Positions 17,774-24,614 of a stretch of DNA of 64,000 nucleotides are shown in pieces. This stretch comes from Solwaraspora sp. WMMD1047 (GTDB lineage: Bacteria; Actinomycetota; Actinomycetes; Mycobacteriales; Micromonosporaceae): positions 1,488,001-1,552,000 of the forward strand of contig NZ_JARUBL010000001.1 of the NCBI RefSeq assembly GCF_029626155.1. The letters run 5' to 3'. The notes under the pieces are model-generated. The model ran no database searches, was not told where the DNA came from, and was given only the letters and a program-made list of their open reading frames with translations. Each line of letters starts with the position of its first letter. The first letter of the stretch is position 1. Both the position numbers and the translations under genes were made by a program.

Positions 17774-18235
17774 TTACCGTTCAACGTGGGCGGCGAGGTT
17801 TGCCAGCGAGGACGCGAGCCCGGCCGCGTGATCCTCCGCGGAGATGCCAGCGGGCACGTCGTCGGCTCGGAGGTCCACGCGCGTCCCATCGTCGGTTGCG
17901 GTGACCTCCCAGGTCACCGTCATGGTGCCCGCATAGCCGGGATCGTCGGCGACGAAATTGACGGCGTGTACCACTCGGACGCCGGGGACGATGTCGACGA
18001 AGCGCGCTTCGACGATGTCGGAGTCCGCGGTGGCCTTGCCCGATGCGGTCGAGGCGTCCAGGTAGGTGAGCACCATCCGATACGACCCACCCAGCCGGAC
18101 ATCGAACCGTTCGAACCTGCCGCTCATCCCCGCGGGGGGAAGCCACACGGCGAGGGCGTCTGGATCGACAAGCGCGGCGTAGACATGATCAGGAGGGGCC
18201 GCGATCACCCGCGAGGCTTTGTCCGTCCGTGGCAT
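17774..18235 (-). CDS. SRPBCC/AHSA1-family protein
   Basis: 153 residues from the ATG at 18235, chosen because MPRTDKASRVIAAPPDHVYA fits the usual family start and a GGGGG run precedes it; in-frame ATGs at 18244, 18247 and 18268 are alternatives. The START-like pattern is clear: ALVDPDALAVWLPP near the start, GGSYRMVLTY in the middle, and a VTWEVTATDDGTRV strand then a C-terminal helix (LASSLANLAAHVE). These proteins form a hydrophobic cavity; some activate Hsp90, most have unknown ligands. It is the left-most gene of the small-gene island. Confidence 0.88.
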   Translation of the reverse strand: MPRTDKASRVIAAPPDHVYAALVDPDALAVWLPPAGMSGRFERFDVRLGGSYRMVLTYLDASTASGKATADSDIVEARFVDIVPGVRVVHAVNFVADDPGYAGTMTVTWEVTATDDGTRVDLRADDVPAGISAEDHAAGLASSLANLAAHVER

Positions 18236-18292
18236 AGCCCCCATCATGGCGCACCATGAAGGTCTCATCCCGGCACGACCGCACCCTCAGCG

Positions 18293-18320
18293 ACGAGCGA
18301 GTCGCGGCAGATGCGTGCAC
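18293..18320 (+). repeat. Island repeat, copy A
   Basis: ACGAGCG then AGTC then GCGGCAGATGCGTGCAC. It matches copies D and E at 18 of 20 positions from ACGAGCG to GCGGCAGAT and then diverges. It lies 48 bp beyond the stop codon of the MTHFR-like gene (minus strand). Confidence 0.7.
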
Positions 18321-18367
18321 GTGGTCGCGCGGGTAGACGTGTCAACCAACGTACCTGGTCAATACGA

Positions 18368-19285
18368 CTAGCGCAGCATCCGGCCGATGTCGGCAGCCAG
18401 CGTCACCGACGCGTCGATTTCCTCCCTGCGGATCGACACGCTCTCCACGTTGAACCCAAACGGGATCCCGATCCCGCGACAAAAGTCGGCGAGCTCGCGC
18501 GCGTTGGCCCGGCACTGGCTCAGCGACTCGGTCAATGGATCCGATGAGTGAACGAGCGCATTTTCCAGCCACCGTGGCACGGCGACGCCCAGCCAGCGCA
18601 GGAATGCCAGCGTCTTCAGCGACCCGCACACCGACAGCGTGAAGACCACCGGCTGTGGCTCCACGCCACGCGGGCGGCAGGCGTAGAAGTAGTCGGAGAC
18701 GAGGCTCTTGGTCGCGCCGACATCGTAAACGACCTGCGAGATGAAAAACGTGCAGCCGCGCTCCTGTTTCGCCAACATCCGCAGGTGCTCGTCCCCACCG
18801 CTGGTATAGCGTTCGGTGATCGCTACGCCGCCCACCGGCAGGTCGGGGCGGATCTCGCCGCGCAGCGTGTGTGCGCGGGCGAGGCTGGTACGCACCGGCT
18901 TGTCGCGGGAGGACGCGCCGACGAACACGCCAGACATCGTCCCCGGATCGGCCGCGCGTAGCCAGGCCGCGATCTCGTCCTCGGCGTACTTACCGACACA
19001 TCGGTAGATCACCACCGGCCGCTGCCACCGGCCGAGATACTCGGTGTGGAAGACAGCGGGGTCGACCGTCGGCAGATACGGGAATGGCCGCTCGTCGCGG
19101 TTGCGGTCACTTTCGTCGTCGATGTCGTAGAGGACGAGCCCGTCGAGGTCGAGCGACTCCAGCCGGGCGAGTGTGGCGCTAGCGATCTCGGCGACCCGTT
19201 CCGGAGTGGCGTTGCGCCGGGGCGGGGTGATACCGAGCAGGAGAACGCCGGTGCGGGCACGGGCGAGCATTGGGTTGGCGGTCAT
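18368..19285 (-). CDS. Methylenetetrahydrofolate reductase-like protein
   Basis: 305 residues from an ATG at 19285. The segments GLVLYDIDDESDRNR, RPFPYLPTVDP, a long barrel core and DFCRGIGIPFGFNVESVSI near the end follow the MTHFR-like TIM-barrel pattern (LSVCGSLKTLAFLRWLGV is the late barrel strand region). Classical MTHFR uses FAD to reduce methylene-THF; here key folate and flavin residues could not be confirmed, and many distant MTHFR-like proteins act elsewhere. It sits in the accessory island and is unlikely to be the housekeeping metF. Repeat A follows its stop. Confidence 0.75.
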   Translation of the reverse strand: MTANPMLARARTGVLLLGITPPRRNATPERVAEIASATLARLESLDLDGLVLYDIDDESDRNRDERPFPYLPTVDPAVFHTEYLGRWQRPVVIYRCVGKYAEDEIAAWLRAADPGTMSGVFVGASSRDKPVRTSLARAHTLRGEIRPDLPVGGVAITERYTSGGDEHLRMLAKQERGCTFFISQVVYDVGATKSLVSDYFYACRPRGVEPQPVVFTLSVCGSLKTLAFLRWLGVAVPRWLENALVHSSDPLTESLSQCRANARELADFCRGIGIPFGFNVESVSIRREEIDASVTLAADIGRMLR

Positions 19286-19420
19286 CGGGACCCACGATAG
19301 GGCCACTGCAAGGAGTTACGTGGTACGCACCCCCAACAGGGGGACGCCCTGCCTCACCGAAGGGGTGTCGCAGGCAGGACTGGATGACTAACTCACGTAC
19401 TGTGCAGGTCCTCGCCCAAG

Positions 19421-19605
19421 GTGCGCTGGCTCCGGATGATCGCACCCGCAATCGGCGAGGGTGGCAGCCCGTTCAAGCCGGGCCGGGTCCAGGGGCCGCT
19501 CAGCTTCCTGCGGCGGCCCCAAGCCCTTCACAGGCGGCAGACGAGCGCGCCGCCGTGCTCGAAGAGGACAACGTCCACGACGGGATCAAGGGAAGCGGGA
19601 AGTAA
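19421..19605 (+). pseudogene. Possible frameshifted small gene
   Basis: From a GTG at 19421 one frame reads VRWLRMIAPAIGEGGSPFKP and continues to about 19545. The neighbouring frame then reads ERAAVLEEDNVHDGIKGSGK to a TAA at 19605. Together they look like a ~60-residue protein split by one frameshift. The family is not recognised. The rest of 19286-19898 holds no clear gene. Confidence 0.3.
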
Positions 19606-19630
19606 AATCGCGTCGATGTCCGTAATGCAA

Positions 19631-19738
19631 TCATTTGTCCTGCATGTTCGCGGTGATTGCGCCAAGCAGAACCAACACTCCGATCATCCCGCCGACACAG
19701 CAGGACAGGCCGAGCAAGGTCGCGCCCAGTCCTTCCAC
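19631..19738 (-). CDS. Possible 35-residue hydrophobic peptide
   Basis: GTG at 19738 to TGA at 19631. The peptide is almost all hydrophobic with two adjacent cysteines (LGLSCCVGGMIGVLVLLGAI), then a short polar end (ANMQDK). It could be a single-pass membrane peptide. No ribosome site is evident. It is one of three such peptides near repeats of the island. Confidence 0.3.
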   Translation of the reverse strand: MEGLGATLLGLSCCVGGMIGVLVLLGAITANMQDK

Positions 19739-19814
19739 GCATGAAGCGTAGATCGTAGATCGATGGGCAGCGGCGACAGGCGAGGTCAACCTGCAGGGAT
19801 TCCCCTGCGGGGCA

Positions 19815-19876
19815 GCGTGTAGCGAACCGGTCGCGGCTTCGCGCCGCACGCCCTACACGCGGCAGATCCGGATGCC
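19815..19876 (+). repeat. Island repeat, copy B, with adjoining hairpin
   Basis: GCGGCAGATCCGGATGCC at 19859-19876, exact to the consensus core, 22 bp beyond the stop of the DUF7662 gene. Abutting it on the left is a hairpin with an 8-bp stem GCGTGTAG (19815-19822) / CTACACGC (19853-19860) enclosing a smaller GC-rich stem-loop. Confidence 0.75.
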
Positions 19877-19898
19877 TGGCTCGGCTCGGGTCGAAGGG

Positions 19899-20150
19899 CT
19901 ACGACCGGTCGCGTATGAACGTCGCCAATTCACGCCTCAGGTCGATGACGTCGACCTTCCAACCAGCGCTCAGCCACGAATGTGCCTGCACGCGGGTTCG
20001 GTTCAAGGTGTTGCCCCACCAAGTGCGATCGGACCGTGCGGTAGGCGGCAACGATGCGGCGATGATCTCCTCAAGCCGCCGGAACGACATCCGGACCGTG
20101 TCCCGCTCCTGCCGCTGCAGGAATGCGGTAAGAGGGTCGTACTTCGCCAT
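19899..20150 (-). CDS. DUF7662-like small protein
   Basis: 83 residues from an ATG at 20150 with AGGAG upstream at good spacing. Starts AKYDPLTAFLQRQERDTVRM, then FRRLEEIIAASLPPTARSDR, WWGNT and VQAHSWLSAGWKVDVIDL. This is the layout of a widespread small protein family (KYDPL start, WW and GW-V-D motifs) usually named DUF7662; the name is from memory. No function known. Followed by island repeat B. Confidence 0.75.
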   Translation of the reverse strand: MAKYDPLTAFLQRQERDTVRMSFRRLEEIIAASLPPTARSDRTWWGNTLNRTRVQAHSWLSAGWKVDVIDLRRELATFIRDRS

Positions 20151-20300
20151 CGCGAAGCTCTCCTGGCTCGCCGACGTGGTTCGCGTCCGTTGCGTAGGGA
20201 TTCACGACGACGTCGGGTACGACTGTAGCCGACAGTATCGCTGGCAGCGTTGCGGTCAGCTCGACCCTGGCAGGAGGGCTGAGACCACGATTCACGCCGA

Positions 20301-20320
20301 GTAGTGCCCGATCTGCGGCA
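20301..20320 (+). repeat. Island repeat, partial copy G
   Basis: GTAGTGCCCGATCTGCGGCA. It contains the right-hand end of the repeat (TGCCCGATCT, also in copies D and F) but lacks the GCGGCAGAT left half. It lies 24 bp beyond the stop of the HTH gene at 20344. Confidence 0.5.
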
Positions 20321-20343
20321 TTGCGCATCTGCTGCTTGGCCGC

Positions 20344-20973
20344 TCAGCCCTCGCGTTCAACGACCGCGCCGTCGTCGGGATCAAGTCCAGCAATAGCGGC
20401 GAGATCCTCTGCCGACACCTTCAAGACGTCAGGGACATAGGCGAGAACCTCCCGCTGCGGATTGAGGTGTCCGCTGCGGAGTCCCCTGATCGTCGAGATT
20501 GATCGACCGCTTCCTCTGGCCATCTCCACAACGGAGATCCCGCGCAGGTCCATCAGCCTGCTGAAGACAGCACCGAAGGGATGCGGCTCCGGCCCCCCAG
20601 CGGCTGCGACGCTCGGACCGATCAGCATGTCACCGAGCTTTGCCTGGAATCTGATCAGCCGATCATGCCTAAACCGTACCCGGCCCGAGAACGGCAGGAC
20701 GTGCTCCGTACCGCAACCTGCCGCTCCAGGCACCGACACCTCGACAACTCCGGATCCGGCCCCGTGCCACGGCGTCTCACACGGGTAGGCGGGCTCCACC
20801 TGGGTGACCTGCCAGTCACGGTTCCACCACGGCAGCTGAGCGAGCAGTGCGTTGAAGAAGGGCGGCAGAACCGCGAGGTCCACAGGTGCCGGCGCGACAG
20901 CATGCACGACACCCGGCCAGTATCGCAACGCCTCGACCACGGCAGGACTCAATGCGCGCCCGGCGTAAGTCAC
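20344..20973 (-). CDS. Hypothetical protein with C-terminal XRE-like helix-turn-helix
   Basis: 209 residues from a GTG at 20973 (the frame stays open to 21108, so the start is uncertain). The N-terminal two thirds are of unknown fold (LPPFFNALLAQLPWWNRDWQ, then a beta-rich part). The last ~70 residues form an XRE-like helix-turn-helix: FSRLMDLRGISVVEMARGSG, STIRGLRSGHLNPQREVL, then DVLKVSAEDLAAIAGL. A C-terminal HTH is unusual; most XRE regulators have it at the N-terminus. Target unknown. The N-terminal part may sense a ligand. Confidence 0.65.
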   Translation of the reverse strand: MTYAGRALSPAVVEALRYWPGVVHAVAPAPVDLAVLPPFFNALLAQLPWWNRDWQVTQVEPAYPCETPWHGAGSGVVEVSVPGAAGCGTEHVLPFSGRVRFRHDRLIRFQAKLGDMLIGPSVAAAGGPEPHPFGAVFSRLMDLRGISVVEMARGSGRSISTIRGLRSGHLNPQREVLAYVPDVLKVSAEDLAAIAGLDPDDGAVVEREG

Positions 20974-21074
20974 TGCCAGACAGTAGCCTGCTGGCCGAGC
21001 TCGCCGTGTTCGCGCCCTCCACAGGCACCGCTCCCTCTCCGGCCGAGCGTCCTCACGGACGAGGGGACATCGTC

Positions 21075-21194
21075 TCAGTTGGACCAGGTGTACCCAGCGA
21101 CATTCCAAAGGGTCTGGGCTTGGGTCAGGATGGCGACCACAGCGGTGGCGGCCAAGAGAGCGACGACGGCGACGATCCTGATTCGCAGGCTCAT
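21075..21194 (-). CDS. Possible 39-residue membrane peptide
   Basis: ATG at 21194 with a GGGA element 7 bases upstream, TGA at 21075. Sequence has a positively charged start (MSLRIRI), a 19-residue hydrophobic helix (VAVVALLAATAVVAILT) and an aromatic polar end (WNVAGYTWSN). It looks like an N-in single-pass peptide or short signal-anchor. It is the best supported of the island's three small hydrophobic frames. Confidence 0.45.
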   Translation of the reverse strand: MSLRIRIVAVVALLAATAVVAILTQAQTLWNVAGYTWSN

Positions 21195-21290
21195 GAGATG
21201 TCCCATCCGGTCAGGGCTTGGTGCTCCCATGGTATCGACACTCCATCACAGCGAACATCATCGGCACAGCTGGAAGGTGCGATCGGCACC

Positions 21291-21336
21291 GCCGTTACCG
21301 ATGGTGACGATCGGTTAGCGGCAGATCCGGATGCCC
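21291..21336 (+). repeat. Island repeat, copy C, with adjoining bulged hairpin
   Basis: Core GCGGCAGATCCGGATGCCC at 21318-21336; over 30 bases it matches copy D at 26. It lies 19 bp beyond the stop of the gene at 21355. To its left GCCGTTACCGAT (21291-21302) pairs with ATCGGTTAGCGGC (21310-21322) around GGTGACG, a stem with an unpaired extra base. Confidence 0.8.
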
Positions 21337-21354
21337 GCTCTTGTCTGGCTGACG

Positions 21355-21876
21355 TCAGGCGACGGTGGCGGTCACAGCTGACAGCAACCCGGGATCAATG
21401 TTTAACGGATCGCTGGCGCGTAGGGTGGTTTCCAGAGCAACCGCTGCATCCCGTTCGGGCGAATCGGCATGGCACTCGCAGTCCAGCCATTCCGCGGCGT
21501 AGTAGGCGTCGCCGATAACACCATCGGGGTAGTCGAGGTCAGGGCTCAGTCGAGCCAGTTCCCGGACCGCCGCGAACTCGTCAGCGTCCGTTCGCGCGGC
21601 TGCCGCCTGCCCAACCAGACGCCCAACCAACTTGCTGGCCTCGTCTGCGGGCAACTCAGTCACGGCAAGTTCGGAAAGCAACTCGGGCACCAATTGATCC
21701 ACAAACCAGGGCGACGCCGTCCGAGACAGGCCGGCGAGTTCAGCAACTGCTTCCCCCTCCGCCCCTTGCGCGAGCAGATGAGCGGCTACATCTGGCCAGT
21801 GACTGCTCAGTATCAGCCCGAGTTGGTGCGCACAACGAACGGCACGGCGTTCATCGTTAGTAAGCACTCCGTTCAC
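21355..21876 (-). CDS. Hypothetical protein of the island
   Basis: 173 residues from a GTG at 21876, preferred because GGAGG lies 7 bases upstream; an ATG at 21909 is in frame. Mostly helical and acidic, with no signal peptide or membrane segment. It opens VNGVLTNDERRAVRCAHQLG and contains YYAAEWLDCECHADSPERDA. Family not recognised. Followed by repeat C. Confidence 0.6.
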   Translation of the reverse strand: MNGVLTNDERRAVRCAHQLGLILSSHWPDVAAHLLAQGAEGEAVAELAGLSRTASPWFVDQLVPELLSELAVTELPADEASKLVGRLVGQAAAARTDADEFAAVRELARLSPDLDYPDGVIGDAYYAAEWLDCECHADSPERDAAVALETTLRASDPLNIDPGLLSAVTATVA

Positions 21877-22127
21877 TCCACTGCCTCCGGTTTCGCCACC
21901 CATCCGCACCCACCATCATCCCCGACAGCCCAGACATGGACGTCCACTATTCGGCTCGACCGCGCGTCGATCGCCACGGCACGTCCATCATTCACCGTGA
22001 CGCTCGGTTGGCGGCATGTGAGGTCGCCTCGCCCCTGTCCGCCACGCCCAACGACAACTCCTATGCTGTAGCAGCCCGCCGTCAAGGTATCCGCACTTCG
22101 CTACGAAGATCGGGATGGAAGTGAATC

Positions 22128-22625
22128 GTGAGCATGGTGCTGATCGGTCGCAGGCTGTCGCACAACGAGTGGCGCCAGATACTCGATGATCCGACAACCG
22201 TCGACATGCTGCTGTATGGCGACCTCGACGACGACCAAGCCGCGATGCCAGACCCCGAATTGGACTTGGACAAATCCTGGCACGCCATCCACTACCTACT
22301 CACCGGGACGGCTTGGGATACAGACGAAGGCGCCGGCGCAGCCATCCTCGGGGGCGACGAGATCGGCGAGGACAACGGCTATGGGCCGGCTCGGCTACTC
22401 AGCCCCGAGAACGTCCGAACCGTAGCCGCCGCCCTCGACACGCTGCACCTCGACACCTTGCGCACCCGGTTCGACCCGAAAGCGATGGCGGCCGCCGACA
22501 TCTACCCCAACATCTGGGACCGCACCAACGAGGTGTTCGACACCTACCTCGCGTCGTACTTTGTCCAGCTTCGCTCCTTCTACAGCAAAGCTGCGGCCAA
22601 CGATCAAGCTGTGCTGCTCGCCTGA
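22128..22625 (+). CDS. DUF1877 (YfbM-like) family protein
   Basis: 165 residues from a GTG at 22128 with GGAAG upstream. The opening MSMVLIGRRLS, the central LDLDKSWHAIHYLLTG and the LLSPENVRTVAAAL then YPNIWDR motifs are the DUF1877 pattern. Family members are small cytoplasmic proteins of unknown role, often found in accessory DNA. One of the few plus-strand genes in the island. Confidence 0.85.
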   Translation: MSMVLIGRRLSHNEWRQILDDPTTVDMLLYGDLDDDQAAMPDPELDLDKSWHAIHYLLTGTAWDTDEGAGAAILGGDEIGEDNGYGPARLLSPENVRTVAAALDTLHLDTLRTRFDPKAMAAADIYPNIWDRTNEVFDTYLASYFVQLRSFYSKAAANDQAVLLA

Positions 22626-22721
22626 CCTGAGACCGAAGGCGATCTCCCAGGCGCACAGCGACTCGTCGCCGTCGCAGCCAAGCACGCCAGCAGCGGTTGA
22701 GCTGCACGGCGTTCCCATGTG

Positions 22722-23240
22722 CTAATCGAGCAAAAAAACATACTGGTCGTGTTCGACGGATAGACCCAGCAGGGTCAGCCGCCGCAGGGTCTGCGCCCCA
22801 TACGCGATGGATGCGGTGGACACGTCAAGTCCACCGTCGTCGGTGTCCCGGTCGCCGTACATCGTGATGACCACCATGACGCCAGCCCGCATCCCCAGAG
22901 TGCGGCAGGCGGCGTGGATTCCCTCGGCGTACGGTTCGATGGCGCCCAGCAGTGCGAGGACGACCTCCTCCGTGTCGTAGCTGCGCACCTCCGGCAACTC
23001 GTACGTCCACTGACTGAACCGACGTAACCTCGATGTGCCCGACACCCGATCGCCGGACCGCGACGACTCGGTCGGCTGCAGGCCAGTCAACCGCGTCACC
23101 TCGTCCGGGTCGAACGCCATCGCAGCCAGATCGCTGGAGGCGAACGGCGGCCCGCTCACCTCGACGTCCCGGACCAGATACAGATAGGCACGCTGAACGC
23201 AGCCGGCCGCACCCTCGGTCCCGCCCCCTGCTTCGGCCAT
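22722..23240 (-). CDS. DUF4279-like protein
   Basis: 172 residues from the ATG at 23240; a GTG at codon 15 (VQRAYLYLVRDVEV) may be the true start. The pattern of an N-terminal beta strand, FDPDEVTRLTGLQPTESS, RFSQWTYELP, then a helix and RRLTLLGLSVEHDQYVF fits DUF4279. Function unknown; the family occurs often beside toxin-immunity and other accessory genes. No repeat copy follows its stop. Confidence 0.7.
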   Translation of the reverse strand: MAEAGGGTEGAAGCVQRAYLYLVRDVEVSGPPFASSDLAAMAFDPDEVTRLTGLQPTESSRSGDRVSGTSRLRRFSQWTYELPEVRSYDTEEVVLALLGAIEPYAEGIHAACRTLGMRAGVMVVITMYGDRDTDDGGLDVSTASIAYGAQTLRRLTLLGLSVEHDQYVFLLD

Positions 23241-23341
23241 CGACGTGAACGGTAGGGCAAGCCACGGCGCCGTGCCATACCAGGATCACCGGGAAGAGCC
23301 CGCGTAGCCGGCACCAACCCCGACCCGATTGATGTCCATCA

Positions 23342-23380
23342 CGCTCCATAACGAGCGGATCGCGGCAGATCAGGATGCCC
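23342..23380 (+). repeat. Island repeat, copy D, with hairpin
   Basis: ACGAGCGGATC (23351-23361), then GCGGCAGATCAGGATGCC (23362-23379), then CCGATCTGGG. A hairpin CGCTC (23342-23346) / GAGCG (23353-23357) overlaps its left end. The 32 bases 23349-23380 match copy E at 29 positions. It lies 25 bp beyond the stop of the ATP-grasp gene. Confidence 0.8.
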
Positions 23381-23404
23381 CGATCTGGGATACACATACG
23401 ACAG

Positions 23405-24266
23405 TCAGCTGGTGCCGGCGAGCAGCGCGGTGATCAGTGTGCTGGGCTCGGTGGTGGCCGGGCGGTCGCTGACCTGGCCGTCGCCGATCTCGATGATTCG
23501 CCAGACTCCGTCGGCGCGGAGGGCGAGGTCGACCGTGATGAACGGCAGGCCGAGTGCGGCGATGACCGGTGTTACCGCGTCCAGGTCCACGTCGAGGTGC
23601 GGAACGTCGTTCGGGGTGTCTGGATGCGAACTGACCAGGGCGCAAACGCCGTTGACCCACCAGGTACGCGCCTCGACGGAGGTGAACCGCTCATAGCGGC
23701 GGAGCACGAACCCGCCGACGAAGTCGTCTTCACGCAGGTGCCGCAGACGGCTCGCCACCTTCCAGGCCGTCTCGCCATCGGCGAGGTCCGGGGATGAACG
23801 CCGCCTCGTGCCAGTAGTGCTTCATCGACTTGGTGTAGTCACGCAGGACGGCCGGACCGGTGCCCAGCTCGACGCGTACCCGATCGAAGTCGGCCCGCAG
23901 GTCGCCCGTGGTCCACATCGACGTGGGGGTGTGTGCCGCCAGCGCGGCGTACCAGCCGGGCAGTTCGTGGGCGCGCCGGTACTGCTCGGGCGAGGTTCGC
24001 AGGGTCACGCCGCGCCGGGCCAGCGCCTCCGCGAAGGCCGCGTACTGCTCGCTGCGCAGCATCCAGCCGCGGTAGACCGCCTCACCGCCGGCGGGCACCA
24101 ACGCCACCGCCTGATCCGCACGCCCCGGCCTGGCAAGCGCGTCGTGATCGACCACCGCCACGTCGAGCCCGGCATCACCAGCGGCGACCGCCTCCGCCCT
24201 GAAATGCTCGTCGGGACGGCGCGGTCGCAGTGGATCGGCAGAAACCAGCAGCATCACACCCCGCAT
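23405..24266 (-). pseudogene. ATP-grasp-like protein split by a frameshift
   Basis: The 5' part, from an ATG at 24266, reads as an ATP-grasp N-domain (VSADPLRPRRPDEHF, RGWMLRSEQYAAFAEALA, DYTKSMKHYWHEAAFIP). The 3' part continues in another frame (ADGETAWKVASRL, EDDFVGGFVLRRYERF, RTWWVNGVCAL, VDLALRADGVWRIIEIGDGQ) to a stop at 23405. The join is at a run of four G at 23790-23793; dropping one restores FIPDLADGETAW. The whole would be ~286 residues, of the R2K/ATP-grasp type that ligates acids to amines. Real mutation or assembly error cannot be told apart here. Confidence 0.75.
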
Positions 24267-24376
24267 CGTGCCCGACCCGGCTAGCAACCTCCACGCCATA
24301 TTCCACCCGCATCGCGCACGGGGAGCGGCATGAGCGTGAACGCCTCGGATCCGGACACTGGGGCACAGCCAATGGT

Positions 24377-24540
24377 GTGAGCCAGGAACTCAACTCCGCC
24401 CTCGCCCACGCATCACAGGCCAAGGGCTGGCGACCGACCTCAGCCTCAAGACCGACTACGAAGCGGCCTACGCATACATCCAAACCATGATCATCCACGA
24501 GCGGCAGAGGGCCGACGAAGACGACGACACCGGCTGGTAG
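24377..24540 (+). pseudogene. Possible frameshifted small gene
   Basis: A GTG at 24377 opens VSQELNSALAHASQAKG; the next frame carries on as LATDLSLKTDYEAAYAYIQT and ends DEDDDTGW at a TAG at 24540. The second part looks like a genuine helical, acidic C-terminus. I do not recognise the family. It occupies the 350-bp gap before the nuclease-like gene. Confidence 0.3.
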
Positions 24541-24614
24541 CCCACCCTGCCACGCATCCGCCCACATAGCAGTGCGCCCCACGGCCATCGGCCTCCACAT
24601 GCGATGATCAGGCC

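Noticed and set aside
20071-20328. Minus-strand open frame of 85 codons overlapping the DUF7662 gene
   Set aside because: Its start lies within island repeat G and it overlaps a better gene with a good ribosome site; the sequence does not resemble a protein.
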